62,243 nt of DNA from Devosia elaeis (GCF_001650025.1 NZ_LVVY01000090.1:1-62243), one strand, 5' to 3'; positions 51,344-60,673 are shown, numbered from the stretch's first letter. The notes: generated by a model from the letters alone, not told the origin. Numbers and translations: made by a program.

Positions 51344-53089
51344 CTAATTGGCGGCGGCGGGGAGCGGGAAATGCGTCCGCATCAGGCCGGGGCCGCCCGC
51401 ATTGGCGGTCTTGACCAGGACGGAGTTGCCCATTTCCGGGGTCGGGTCGAAATCGGCCTCGTCGCGGTCGAAGAGCACTGCGAAATGCCCCGAATTCAGC
51501 GCCGCGGGGGCGGTGAAGATGTCGGCGACGTGGTCGAGGTCCGGCGCCACCAGGTCGGGCTGGCGCATGCCGGAAGCCGGGGCCCGCTCGGCGACATGGC
51601 GGGCCAGCGCGTCGGCCAGGTCGCCGGTATCGGCGGCATCGGTGGCGCCGAAGGTCTGGTTGAACAGGCCCGCCACGGGATCGGCAGCCTGGCCGCCCAG
51701 CGAGGCGGTGCGCAGGCCGGTGGCCGCGGTCAGCGGCGTGGGCAGGATGGGTAGCCGCAATCCGGCGGTCGAGACCGCAGGCGTGGCCTCGGCGGCATTG
51801 CCGGTGCCGGCGATGATGTCCTCGAGCGCCCGCTGGGCATCGGGATTGGGCACATTGGCCGGCGCATAGGCGCTCAGCACGTCGGCGGGCGGCTCGGTCA
51901 TGATGACGCGGGGCGTCGGCATGGTGGGCGCGGTCAGCGCCGCAAGCGCCGTCACCGCGTCGCCCGAGGGCAGGTTGGTCGCCCGTTGGGCGCGCAGGTC
52001 GTCCGGCATGGAGACGGGCAGGGCGAGGCTGGCCAGCCGCATTTCGGCGCGGCCCAGTTCCTCGGGGGTGAGCGGGGCGCTGCCCGTGGTCGAGAAGGGC
52101 AGGACCGGTTCGGCCGGCGCCGGGGCCTCGGCGACCTGGGTTTCGCCGGCGGCAGAGCCGGCCAAATCCGCCGGACGGGAGACCGGCATGACCGGCGCTA
52201 TGCCCTGCGCCTGCGGCGTCAAGGCCGCGGTCTGGACCTGCGGGGCCGGCGAAGCGGCGGGAACGGGCGCCGATGCGGCCTGGCTATCAGTGTTGCCGCC
52301 GAACAGCACGTCCATCAGCGTGCGGCCCGATCCGCCGGAGCTTGCCACCTGGGTGCCCGAGCTCGAGCCGTTGCAGGGATAGGCGTGGCAGCGTTTCCAT
52401 TCGGCCAGGGCGATCTGGTAGCCTTCCTGCGACAGGGGCTTGCCGTCATTGGGCAGGTGCATGGTGCGGCCGTCGGGGAAAAGTTCCTTGAGCTGGGCGC
52501 GGGTCATGCGCGGCCAGGCGCGCACCGAGCCGGTGTCCAGGTGCACGAAGGGGCTGCCGGATGTGGGATAATAGCCCACGCCGCCGACCTGCTTCTTCAT
52601 GGCGGCGGCGCGCAGCTTGGTCAGCGGCACGCCGGGAATGAAGAAATCCATGGCGGTGCCGCTCATATGCTGGGAATTGTCGGCCACGCCGGACGAATTG
52701 CGGGCCAGCATGGCATTGGTGGCGGGAGAGCGATAGGCGGAGACGACGTTGATCGGCTGGGTGCCGCCCACTTCCTGGTAGACTTCCCAGACGAGGTCGA
52801 ACAGGCGCGGGTCCATATTGGCAGGCTCGTTGCGCCGCCAGTCGCGCAGGAAGACATTGAGTTCCCGCAGGCCCGACTGGACATATTGCCCATTGCGCTT
52901 GAAGACGATGCGCGCGGTTTCCTTGGTATGGGTATAGTAGAGATAGAGCGCGCGCTCATTGGCGGAGGCGGCCGGAAGGGCCACGAAAAACAGCGCGGAC
53001 ATCGCCAGGAGCCCGGCCGCGAGCAGCCGTGCACAATTCCGCCAGATACCAATAGTCAAGACCGTCACGCCAAACTCTGCCCGGTTCAC
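51344..53089 (-). CDS. DUF882 (YcbK-like, peptidase M15 fold) protein with a long Ala/Pro-rich tail
   Basis: A 581-residue protein. A signal peptide or signal anchor (LLAAGLLAMSALFFVALPAA) is followed by a DUF882 domain to about residue 215: DPRLFDLVWEVYQEVGG, VVSAYRSPATNAML, QHMSGTAMDFFIPGVPL and VHLDTGSVRAWPR carry the metal-binding His and Asp typical of M15-fold peptidoglycan proteins. The other 360 residues are rich in Ala, Pro, Thr and Gly with no known domain. It probably acts in the periplasm on the cell wall. GTG 53089 is the longest start; a GTG at 53068 is possible. No ATG start is available before the signal sequence. Confidence 0.85.
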   Translation of the reverse strand: MNRAEFGVTVLTIGIWRNCARLLAAGLLAMSALFFVALPAASANERALYLYYTHTKETARIVFKRNGQYVQSGLRELNVFLRDWRRNEPANMDPRLFDLVWEVYQEVGGTQPINVVSAYRSPATNAMLARNSSGVADNSQHMSGTAMDFFIPGVPLTKLRAAAMKKQVGGVGYYPTSGSPFVHLDTGSVRAWPRMTRAQLKELFPDGRTMHLPNDGKPLSQEGYQIALAEWKRCHAYPCNGSSSGTQVASSGGSGRTLMDVLFGGNTDSQAASAPVPAASPAPQVQTAALTPQAQGIAPVMPVSRPADLAGSAAGETQVAEAPAPAEPVLPFSTTGSAPLTPEELGRAEMRLASLALPVSMPDDLRAQRATNLPSGDAVTALAALTAPTMPTPRVIMTEPPADVLSAYAPANVPNPDAQRALEDIIAGTGNAAEATPAVSTAGLRLPILPTPLTAATGLRTASLGGQAADPVAGLFNQTFGATDAADTGDLADALARHVAERAPASGMRQPDLVAPDLDHVADIFTAPAALNSGHFAVLFDRDEADFDPTPEMGNSVLVKTANAGGPGLMRTHFPLPAAAN

Positions 53090-53241
53090 TTGTCAGATAT
53101 GGTCGGACGTTAGCTTCAAAATCGATCGATTTTCTTAACGCTAACCAGTTGTGAACAGGCTCCCCGCCCTCACGGCTTCGTGTTTAAGCGGAAAAGCGGG
53201 CGCAACCAAGGCGAAAGTGTGAACGCGGGGTTAATCCGGGC

Positions 53242-54936
53242 TCAGGGGGAGAGCTCGTCCGGGATCGGTTCGGCATCGGCGATGATGGCCGGCGCCGGGG
53301 CTGCGGCGAGGCCCATGGCGGCGATCAGGTTCTCGTTGTGCCCATAGACGTCGCCGAAATTGCGGATCGAGCCGTCGGCATCCACATGCAGGGTGAAATA
53401 GGTCAGGTGCACGGGGATCTGGGTCTGCGGGTTCACCCATCTTTCGCTGGGGCCGAACATGGCTTCGAGCGAGGCGCGGGAAATATTGGCCTCGTTGGCC
53501 ATCAGCGCATCGGCGAATTCCATCGGGTTCTCCACCCGCACGCAGCCATGGCTGAAGGCGCGCAAGGAACGCGAGAACAGGCCCTTGGACGGGGTATCGT
53601 GCAGATAGACGTCGTGCTTGTTGGGGAACAGGAACTTGATCTGCCCCAGGGCGTTGCCCGGGCCGGGCCGCTGGCGGACGCGGAAGGGGAAATTGGAGGG
53701 CGAAACCTGGCTCCAATTGACCTGCCAGGGGCTGACGGCGCTGCCATTATAGAGCAGGTCCATGTTCTGGCTGTCGATATAGCCCGGATTGCGCATCACG
53801 GCCGGGGCGATCTCGCCCCGGATGATGGAGGAGGGCACGTTCCAATAGGGGTTCACCACCAGGTGCCGGATATTGTCCGAGAAGATCGGGGTCTGGTTCT
53901 TGGTCGTGCCCACGACCACGCGGGTGGTATATTCCTCGCGCCCGTCGCGATTGATGGCCAGGCGGAATTCGGGAATGTTGACGACGACGTTGAACGCGCC
54001 CAGATCGGCCGGCATCCAGCGCCAGCGCTCCATATTGGCGATGATGTCCTCGCGCCGGGTGGCGGGGCCGCCATTGAGGGCGGCGATGGTGGCCGGGCCG
54101 ATAATGCCGTCCACTTCCAGGCCCAGCCCGCGCTGGAAATCCTTGATCGCGGTCACGGTCGCCTCGTCATAGGCGGCGGAGGTCGACGCGGTCAGCTTCA
54201 GCCGTTCGCGGATGGCCGGCAGGCGCGTATCGGAATTGCCCGGGCGCAGCACGGGGCCCTGGGCGATGGGGGCGGGGCGGTCGGCGGCGTCGTCCTCGAA
54301 ACGGGCAAGGGCGGCCTTGAGCGCCAGGAACTGGGGGTGGCGGGGTTCGAGTTCGCCCAGCACGGCCGCCGGATCGTCGCTGCCGGCCAGGCGGGCGAGC
54401 AGGGCCGCCTCGTCGATCGGCTTGGGCTTGATGTCGAAATTCTCGCTGACCGATTGCGGGCGGATGCGGCCATTATGCAGGTGGTTGGCATAGCGCATCA
54501 CCGCCGCCGAGAAGGCGGTTTCGAGGCCGGCCATGGCCGTGGCATTGCGGGGAATGCGGTTGAGCTCGATGGCCGGCGTCAGGTAGTCGCCGGGCTGCAG
54601 GCCCTCGGCCTCGGCATCGCGGAACAGCGCGATGATCTTGTCGGCCGATGGCGAGAAGCCGATCTTGCCGGCGGAATCCCTGGTCAGCCAGATGGGCTCG
54701 AAATGGCGTGCGCCATAGAGGAAATAGAGCCGTTGCGCGTCGTCGTGCGCGGCCGTCCCGGCCCTGGTGCCGTAATAGGCGGTGGAGAGGCCTTCCTTGA
54801 TGATGCGGGCAAGGTCGCTCTGGGGCGGGGCGATGACGATGCGGCTGGTTTCCAGGCTGGCCACGGCCTGCTGCGCCATTGCCGGTGGCGCCAGGGTGGC
54901 GAAAAGGGCGACCACACCAACCACAAGCTTGTTCAT
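53242..54936 (-). CDS. Murein L,D-transpeptidase (YcbB-like)
   Basis: A 564-residue L,D-transpeptidase. The signal peptide is MNKLVVGVVALFATLAPPAM followed by AQQ. A peptidoglycan-binding helical domain (ATVTAIKDFQRGLGLEVDGI...IGPATIAALN) lies near residue 270-300. The YkuD catalytic domain follows, with the nucleophile Cys in SHGCVRVENP. It makes 3-3 crosslinks in peptidoglycan or attaches proteins to it. GGCAAGGAGCAGCA precedes ATG 54936; the frame continues upstream without features. It follows the DUF882 gene's direction and may act in the same wall process. Confidence 0.93.
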   Translation of the reverse strand: MNKLVVGVVALFATLAPPAMAQQAVASLETSRIVIAPPQSDLARIIKEGLSTAYYGTRAGTAAHDDAQRLYFLYGARHFEPIWLTRDSAGKIGFSPSADKIIALFRDAEAEGLQPGDYLTPAIELNRIPRNATAMAGLETAFSAAVMRYANHLHNGRIRPQSVSENFDIKPKPIDEAALLARLAGSDDPAAVLGELEPRHPQFLALKAALARFEDDAADRPAPIAQGPVLRPGNSDTRLPAIRERLKLTASTSAAYDEATVTAIKDFQRGLGLEVDGIIGPATIAALNGGPATRREDIIANMERWRWMPADLGAFNVVVNIPEFRLAINRDGREEYTTRVVVGTTKNQTPIFSDNIRHLVVNPYWNVPSSIIRGEIAPAVMRNPGYIDSQNMDLLYNGSAVSPWQVNWSQVSPSNFPFRVRQRPGPGNALGQIKFLFPNKHDVYLHDTPSKGLFSRSLRAFSHGCVRVENPMEFADALMANEANISRASLEAMFGPSERWVNPQTQIPVHLTYFTLHVDADGSIRNFGDVYGHNENLIAAMGLAAAPAPAIIADAEPIPDELSP

Positions 54937-55104
54937 TGCTGCTCCTTGCCGCGCGGAGGGATCATGCTGGCGGACAGGCCGAATCCGGCCCGCCCCGGGC
55001 CACGCCGCAATGCTCTCAATAAACTGCAAACCTTAACGGGAGCAATTGCTCGCAGCTTTGTGAAAAGGGTTTGTGGCGCGGCTGCAACGCCGCGCCCCCG
55101 GGCC

Positions 55105-55779
55105 TTAGAACTTGTAGTTCACGCCGGCGCGGATCACGCCGAAGCGCTGGCCGATTTCGCGGTTGCCGACAGCGAGGCCGTTATAGTTCTGGGCGCCTAG
55201 GTCGACATAGAGATATTCGGCCTTGAGCGAGAGATTGGGCGTGGCCTGGGCCTCGAGGCCGACACCGGCCGCCCAGCCGAAATGGTTGGCGGTCTGGGTG
55301 GAGGAAATGGTGGTCTCCTCGGTGGCCGAGCCCCGGCCATAGGCCACGCCGACCGTACCATAGGGCATGACCTGGCCGATCGGCACGCCGGCACGGGCGC
55401 GCAGGGTGCCGAACATGTCGGTGCGGGCGGTGAAGGTGCCGCCGGCAATGGGTTCGGAATAGCCGATATTGGCCCATTGCAGGTCGGCTTCGCCGCCCAG
55501 CACGAAACCGCCCATATCCATGTTGTAGCCGACCTGGCCGCCTATGGTCCAACCGTTGGAATTGTTGTCCACGCTGCCGCCCGGCAGGGCCGGGTCGTTG
55601 ACGCTGGTGCCCCAGCCGAAGCCGCCGGACACGCCGGCGTAAAAGCCGCTCCACTGCGTGGCGCTGACGGGCGAATAGATCGGGGACGAGCCCCCGCCAC
55701 CATTCCAGCCGAGATCGGCGGCCTGGGCGCTGGTGGAAAGGGCGATAGCGGCTAGAAGCGCAATGCCGGAACGGTTCAT
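55105..55779 (-). CDS. Outer-membrane beta-barrel protein (Omp25/31 family)
   Basis: A 224-residue outer-membrane protein. The signal peptide is MNRSGIALLAAIALSTSAQA. A repeated amphipathic beta pattern follows: SGFYAGVSGGFGWG, NSNGWTIGGQVGYN, GGFVLGGEADLQWANI, ... and the C-terminal strand RFGVIRAGVNYKF ending in Phe. This is the opacity/Omp25/Omp31 type of 8-strand barrel abundant in Hyphomicrobiales. GAGG before ATG 55779 is the only ribosome-binding hint. A GC-rich hairpin (GGCGCGGC/GCCGCGCC, 55075-55096) downstream may be its terminator. Confidence 0.9.
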   Translation of the reverse strand: MNRSGIALLAAIALSTSAQAADLGWNGGGGSSPIYSPVSATQWSGFYAGVSGGFGWGTSVNDPALPGGSVDNNSNGWTIGGQVGYNMDMGGFVLGGEADLQWANIGYSEPIAGGTFTARTDMFGTLRARAGVPIGQVMPYGTVGVAYGRGSATEETTISSTQTANHFGWAAGVGLEAQATPNLSLKAEYLYVDLGAQNYNGLAVGNREIGQRFGVIRAGVNYKF

Positions 55780-55876
55780 GATGGCCTCGCGGTTAACATT
55801 CGGGCTCAAAATCAACCCAAGATGTTAAGGAGCCGGTAAGGAACAAGGTTAACGGCGCCGCTGTCCCCAGGCCCCG

Positions 55877-57361
55877 TCAGGCCGCGTCGCTGATCAATCC
55901 TTCGGCCAGGCCATATTCGTGCAGCTTGCGATAGAGCGTGGAGCGGCCGATGCCCAGCGCCCGGGCCACCCGCGACATGCGGCCGTTATGATGGGCGATG
56001 GCGAATTCGATGGCTGCGCGCTCGATGGCGGCCAGGGCCTGGAGCTCTCCGGCGTCGTCGAGGAAGCGGTCCGCCGCCACGGGCATGACCGGCTCGACCC
56101 GGCTGCGGGCCGGGGCGGCGTCGATATGGACGGGGGCGGCGGGCATTTCCAGCTGGGCCATGGTGCGCAGGGCTTCCTCGCGGCCGCCCGAATGGGCCAC
56201 GATCTGCGGAAAATCCTGGGTTTCGAGGAAGGCGCCATCGGTCAGCACGACGGCGCGATAGACGGCGTTTTCGAGCTGGCGGACATTGCCCGGCCAGTCA
56301 TAGCCGGCCAGAAGATCGGTGGCGGCGGGCGATATGCCCAGGACGCGCTTGCCGGCTTCGGCGGCGAAGCGGGCGATGAAATGGGTGACGAGATTGTTCA
56401 GGTCTTCCATGCGCTCGCGCAGGGGCGGCACATAGATGGGGAAGACATTGAGCCGGTAATAGAGGTCCTCGCGGAATTCCCCGCTCTTGGCCAGGTTGAG
56501 CAGCCGGCGATTGGTGGCCGAGATCACCCGGACATTGACCTTTTCGGGCCGGGTGGCGCCCAAGGGCTCGATTTCGCCTTCCTGCAGGGCGCGCAGCAAT
56601 TTCACCTGGGTGTCGAGCGGCAATTCGCCCACTTCGTCGAGAAACAGCGTGCCGCCATGGGCCTCGGCGAACTTGCCGGCCTGGTCGGCATGGGCGCCGG
56701 TAAAGGCCCCCTTCTTGTGGCCGAACAACACCGATTCCACCAGATTGGGCGGGATGGCGCCGCAATTGACGGCGACAAAGGGCTTGCCGGCGCGGTCGCC
56801 GGTGCCCTGGATGATGCGGGCCACCAATTCCTTGCCGGTGCCGGTCTCGCCTTCGATCAGCACCGGAATGGGGCTCTTGGCGGCCTTGGCGGACAGGGCC
56901 AGCACCCGCGCCATGGCCGGGGCCGAGGCGATCATGTCCGCACGGCCGAGGGTGCCGGCCTTGCGCGCGCGCTCGGCGCGGATGGCGGTTTCGAGCGCCT
57001 CGAGCTTCATGGCATTGCGCAGCGAGACCACCAGTCGCTCGGGCGCCACCGGCTTGACGAAATAATCCGCCGCGCCCTGGCGCATGGCCGAGATCACGGT
57101 TTCGAGCGAGGCATTGGCGGTCTGGATGATGACGGGCGTGGTGAGCCCTTCCCGGCGCATGGCGTCCATCACCCCCATGCCGTCGAGATCGGGCATGACC
57201 AGGTCGAGGATCATGGCGCCGATCTGGCGGTCCTCGCGCAGGATGGACAAAGCCTGTTCGCCGCCGGTGGCGGTCAGGGGCTTGAAGCCGGCGCGATTGG
57301 CGATCTCGGCCGTCAGCCGCAATTGCACCGGATCGTCATCCACCACCAGAACGCGCGTCAT
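55877..57361 (-). CDS. Sigma-54-dependent response regulator (NtrC-type)
   Basis: A 494-residue regulator. Receiver domain: D8-D10 and phospho-acceptor D53 in MILDLVMPD, Lys in FVKPVAPERL. AAA+ domain: Walker A GETGTGKE (171-178), GAFTGA (218-223), which contacts sigma-54, and Walker B TLFLDEVGE. A linker precedes a Fis-type helix-turn-helix (GRMSRVARALGIGRSTLYRK). It would activate RpoN promoters when phosphorylated. No histidine kinase is nearby, so the partner is unknown. It lies beside the envelope genes, but a regulatory link is only inferred from position. Confidence 0.95.
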   Translation of the reverse strand: MTRVLVVDDDPVQLRLTAEIANRAGFKPLTATGGEQALSILREDRQIGAMILDLVMPDLDGMGVMDAMRREGLTTPVIIQTANASLETVISAMRQGAADYFVKPVAPERLVVSLRNAMKLEALETAIRAERARKAGTLGRADMIASAPAMARVLALSAKAAKSPIPVLIEGETGTGKELVARIIQGTGDRAGKPFVAVNCGAIPPNLVESVLFGHKKGAFTGAHADQAGKFAEAHGGTLFLDEVGELPLDTQVKLLRALQEGEIEPLGATRPEKVNVRVISATNRRLLNLAKSGEFREDLYYRLNVFPIYVPPLRERMEDLNNLVTHFIARFAAEAGKRVLGISPAATDLLAGYDWPGNVRQLENAVYRAVVLTDGAFLETQDFPQIVAHSGGREEALRTMAQLEMPAAPVHIDAAPARSRVEPVMPVAADRFLDDAGELQALAAIERAAIEFAIAHHNGRMSRVARALGIGRSTLYRKLHEYGLAEGLISDAA

Positions 57362-57539
57362 AGATACTCCAGGTCCGTCATGCCAACGACACGAATCGTG
57401 CTGTGCCGTTTAGGGATGACGATGACGGCGGGGCCTTAAGAGGGTGTTAATCCTGATGAATTTGGCGATGGGCGGACGTGAAAAAGGGCCCCGGCTCGCG
57501 CCGTGACCCTCCAGGGTATTGGTTGTTTTTGGTGCGGCC

Positions 57540-57716
57540 CTATTGCCGCGTTGTGCCCTGGAGCTTGTAAAGTGCGTCCTTCACTTCGAGTTTCTTCCGC
57601 TTCAGCGTCGCGACCATCAGATCGTCAGCGAGGCGATTCTGCGTCTCCGCCTGAATCTGCCTGTCCAGTTCCTGATGGCGCCGTTCGAGCGCTGCGATGT
57701 GGCCTTCAGTCGTCAT
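57540..57716 (-). CDS. YdcH family protein (DUF465)
   Basis: A 58-residue protein read on the minus strand from ATG 57716: MTTEGHIAALERRHQELDRQ, then RLADDLMVATLKRKKLEVKD. This is a short helical hairpin of the DUF465/YdcH type. AAAGGAG stands 6 nt before the ATG. The function is unknown. It is divergent from a second DUF465 gene 152 bp away. Confidence 0.82.
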   Translation of the reverse strand: MTTEGHIAALERRHQELDRQIQAETQNRLADDLMVATLKRKKLEVKDALYKLQGTTRQ

Positions 57717-57868
57717 GAATAACTCCTTTCAGCGTGTTGGACAAAAGCATCGTCACAAATCTTTCACGCTTTGTCGACGCCGATTCGATGCGGACCCGAA
57801 ATCAGATGCAAAACAGTCCGTGATCGGTTAACCAGGGGTATGATTATGGCCTGACCATCCGGTATTCC

Positions 57869-58084
57869 ATGCTGCCGCTGAACAAGGAACAGGAAGCCCA
57901 ATTGGGGCTCGAACTGGCCACGAAACGCCAGGAGCATGCGGATCTCGACGCGGCCATCCACACCTTGAGCCAATCGCATATGGCCGACCGGATGCTGATC
58001 CAGCGGCTCAAGAAGCGCAAGCTGGCGCTCAAGGATCGCATCGTGCAGCTCGAGAATATCCTGTTGCCCGACATCATCGCCTAG
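57869..58084 (+). CDS. YdcH family protein (DUF465), second copy
   Basis: A 71-residue DUF465 protein: [20 protein letters not shown] then [20 protein letters not shown], the same helical hairpin as the neighbour, but with different ends ([11 protein letters not shown]). No strong ribosome-binding site precedes ATG 57869. It is 74 bp before purE on the same strand and may share its transcript. The paired divergent arrangement suggests an old duplication. Confidence 0.85.
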   Translation: MLPLNKEQEAQLGLELATKRQEHADLDAAIHTLSQSHMADRMLIQRLKKRKLALKDRIVQLENILLPDIIA

Positions 58085-58158
58085 CGGGTTTGCCGCCTTG
58101 TTTTGTGGCCGGAATTGGGCTAGTTCCGCGCTTTGCGGAGCGCGACGGGGGAATCGCC

Positions 58159-58650
58159 ATGCTCAAGCCACCTGTCGCCATCGTCATGGGCAGCCAGTCG
58201 GACTGGCCCACCATGCGGCTGGCGGCCGAAACCCTCGAAAATCTCGAAGTCGAATATGAGGCGCGCATCGTTTCGGCGCATCGCACGCCCGAGCGCATGG
58301 TGGATTTCGCCACCAATGCCCGGGCCGACGGCATCAAGGTCATCATTGCCGGCGCCGGCGGGGCGGCCCATCTGCCCGGCATGATCGCGGCGATGACCAC
58401 ATTGCCGGTCTTCGGCGTGCCGGTGCGGTCCAAGGCGCTCAACGGGCTGGACAGCCTTTATTCCATCGTGCAGATGCCCGGCGGCATTCCGGTGGGCACC
58501 CTGGCTATCGGCGAACCGGGCGCAATCAATGCCGCCCTCCTGGCGGCTTCGGTTCTGGCCCTTTCCGACGAGGACCTGGCCGAACGCCTCGACGCCCATC
58601 GCGCCCGCCAGAGCCAGGCCGTGCCGCAATTTCCGTCCGATCTCGAGTAA
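58159..58650 (+). CDS. purE: N5-carboxyaminoimidazole ribonucleotide mutase PurE
   Basis: A 163-residue class I Pur[27 protein letters not shown] and [17 protein letters not shown] form the active site. It converts N5-CAIR to CAIR in purine synthesis, after PurK. GGGGGAATCGCC precedes ATG 58159; a longer frame from 58090 is not needed. The purK start follows 4 nt after the stop, so they form one operon. Confidence 0.96.
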   Translation: MLKPPVAIVMGSQSDWPTMRLAAETLENLEVEYEARIVSAHRTPERMVDFATNARADGIKVIIAGAGGAAHLPGMIAAMTTLPVFGVPVRSKALNGLDSLYSIVQMPGGIPVGTLAIGEPGAINAALLAASVLALSDEDLAERLDAHRARQSQAVPQFPSDLE

Positions 58651-58654
58651 TGCC

Positions 58655-59740
58655 TTGACCGAAAAATCTTCCATCCTGGCCCCCGGCTCCACCATCGGCA
58701 TTCTGGGCGGGGGGCAGCTTGGGCGCATGCTGGCGCTGGCCGCTGCCCGGCTCGGCTTCAAGAGCCATATCTATTGTCCCGATCCGCAGAGCCCGGCCTT
58801 CGAGGTGACGCCGCACAAGACCATTGCCGCTTATGACGATGTTGCCGCGCTCAGGGCCTTCGCGGCGGACGTGGACGTGGTCACCTATGAATTCGAGAAT
58901 GTCCCTGCGGCGACGGCCGAGGTGCTGGCGGGGTTGAAGCCGCTGCGCCCCGGTGCCAATGCGCTGGCCATCGCGCAGGACCGGCTGGCCGAAAAGAGCT
59001 TCCTCTCCTCCAAGAATATTCCGGTGGCGCCCTATCGGGCGGTGCACAGCCTGGCCGACCTGCAGGCGGCCATTGGCGAATTGGGCCTGCCGGCGGTGCT
59101 CAAGACCACGCGGCTCGGCTATGACGGCAAGGGGCAGCGCGTGCTGCGCGAGCCCGGCGATGCCGAGGCCGCCTTTGCCGAACTGGCGCCCCATCCTCTG
59201 GTGCTCGAAGGCTTCGTGCCGTTCGAAAAGGAAATTTCCGTGGTCGTGGCGCGCGGGCTCGATGGCAGCGTGCGTGCCTTCGACCCGGCGGAGAATGTGC
59301 ATCGGCACCATATTCTCCACACCTCCACCGTGCCCGCCAGCATTCCGCCCGGCGTCGAAAAACATGCGCAGATGCTGGCCAAGGTCATCGTGGTCGCGCT
59401 CGATTATGTCGGGGTTTTGGGCGTCGAATTCTTCGTCGTGCCCGGCGAGCGGCCGACGCTGCTGGTCAACGAGATCGCGCCGCGCGTGCACAATTCGGGG
59501 CACTGGACCGAGGCGGTGTGCCTCACCGACCAGTTCGAGCAGCATATCCGCGCCATTGCCGGCTGGCCCCTGGGCGATCCGCGCCGCATGGCCGACGTGG
59601 TGATGCAGAACCTGATCGGCGATGAAGTGGACATCGTGCCGGGCGGGATCGACGGCGATACCCAGCCGCATCTCTACGGCAAGTCCGAAGCAAGGCCGGG
59701 CCGGAAGATGGGGCATATAAACCGGATCGTGCGGGGCTGA
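58655..59740 (+). CDS. purK: N5-carboxyaminoimidazole ribonucleotide synthase PurK
   Basis: A 361-residue ATP-grasp enzyme. TIGILGGGQLGRMLALAA begins the N-domain; KTTRLGYDGKGQ and the later EFFVVPGERPTLLVNEIAPR and HNSGHWT are family motifs. It makes N5-CAIR from AIR, bicarbonate and ATP. The only suitable start is TTG 58655, 4 nt after the purE stop and with a poor ribosome-binding site, so translation probably depends on coupling to purE. Confidence 0.94.
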   Translation: MTEKSSILAPGSTIGILGGGQLGRMLALAAARLGFKSHIYCPDPQSPAFEVTPHKTIAAYDDVAALRAFAADVDVVTYEFENVPAATAEVLAGLKPLRPGANALAIAQDRLAEKSFLSSKNIPVAPYRAVHSLADLQAAIGELGLPAVLKTTRLGYDGKGQRVLREPGDAEAAFAELAPHPLVLEGFVPFEKEISVVVARGLDGSVRAFDPAENVHRHHILHTSTVPASIPPGVEKHAQMLAKVIVVALDYVGVLGVEFFVVPGERPTLLVNEIAPRVHNSGHWTEAVCLTDQFEQHIRAIAGWPLGDPRRMADVVMQNLIGDEVDIVPGGIDGDTQPHLYGKSEARPGRKMGHINRIVRG

Positions 59741-59867
59741 AGGCCCCCTCACCCGGCCTGCGGCCGACCTCTCCCCCAAAGGGAGAGGTGTCGCTCCGCG
59801 ACCTAGTCCCTCTTCACCTCTCCCTTTGGGGGAGAGGTCGCCGCGTAGCGGCGGGTGAGGGGGCCTT
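59740..59867. repeat. Long perfect inverted repeat between purK and a convergent hydrolase gene
   Basis: Outer arms: AAGGCCCCCTCACCC (59740-59754) with GGGTGAGGGGGCCTT (59853-59867). Inner arms of 26 bp (59765-59790 and 59815-59840) are perfectly complementary (inner part CTCTCCCCCAAAGGGAGAGG). The T-run at the outer edge fits termination on both strands. It belongs to the family C style of sequence. Confidence 0.8.
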
Positions 59868-60560
59868 TCAACGCCCCAGCCAGTCCCGCATCGCGTCCAC
59901 GACCGGAGCCGGATTTTCCATGGTCGGCAGATGCGCCGCGTCGGGGAATGTCACGAGTTTAGCGCCGGGAATATGGGCCGCCATTTCCTCGGCCAGCTCG
60001 GGGGGCGTCATCTTGTCGAGTGCGCCGACGCCCACCAGGGTCGGCACGTCGATCGCGGCCAGATGCGGCCGGGAATCCACGCGGTCCATGATCGCCTTCT
60101 GCTGCCGAATATAGACCGTGCCGCCGACGCGTTCGGACATGGCCTGCACTTCCTCGGCCAGCGGCGTGCCCAGATGATGCGGGGCGACGAGGCTGCCGAG
60201 CAGGCCGCGCGAGACGCCGATGAACTTGCCTTGGGCGATCATCTCGATGCCCTTGCGGCGGGTTTCGCGCCGCTCCTCATTATCGGGGCGGGCCGAGGTG
60301 TCGAACAGCGCCAGATGGGTGACGCGTTCGGGCGCCTGCCGCATGATTTCGAGCGCCACATAGCCGCCCATGGACAGGCCCGCCAGGGCGAAACGGGGCG
60401 GGGCGGCGGCCAGGGTGCGGCTGGCCATGGCGGCGATGGTTTCGTCGAGCCGCAGATCCGCGACCATCGGCGCCATGGTGTCGGCGAAGCCATCGATGAT
60501 GTCGCGCCAGAGCCGGGCGTCGCAGATGAGGCCGGGCAGAAAGACGATGGGCTGGAACAT
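59868..60560 (-). CDS. Alpha/beta-hydrolase
   Basis: A 230-residue alpha/beta hydrolase. The nucleophile elbow is in LAGLSMGGYVAL, the acid is likely in LVGVGALDKMTP, and the His is in FPDAAHLPTMENP. An oxyanion region is VFLPGLICDARLW. It is a small esterase or lactonase-like enzyme without a signal peptide; the substrate is unknown. AGGAG stands 6 nt before ATG 60560, which decides the start over the ATG two codons earlier. The stop lies inside the end of the large inverted repeat. Confidence 0.86.
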   Translation of the reverse strand: MFQPIVFLPGLICDARLWRDIIDGFADTMAPMVADLRLDETIAAMASRTLAAAPPRFALAGLSMGGYVALEIMRQAPERVTHLALFDTSARPDNEERRETRRKGIEMIAQGKFIGVSRGLLGSLVAPHHLGTPLAEEVQAMSERVGGTVYIRQQKAIMDRVDSRPHLAAIDVPTLVGVGALDKMTPPELAEEMAAHIPGAKLVTFPDAAHLPTMENPAPVVDAMRDWLGR

Positions 60561-60644
60561 GGCCATCTCCTGTTGGATCGGTAAAAGGGGTAGCCGCCCG
60601 CGGCGAAACCGGCAAGATAGCTGCAATTTTCCACCGGCCAAGTG

Positions 60645-60673
60645 TGGACAGAGGGGGATTCTTGGGCTATAGA
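60645..60673 (+). promoter_or_regulatory. rpsU promoter
   Basis: TGGACA (60645-60650), 17 bp, TATAGA (60668-60673). The leader would be about 95 nt. It contains an inverted repeat, GGAGCGA (60706-60712) and TCGCTCC (60727-60733). Confidence 0.7.
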
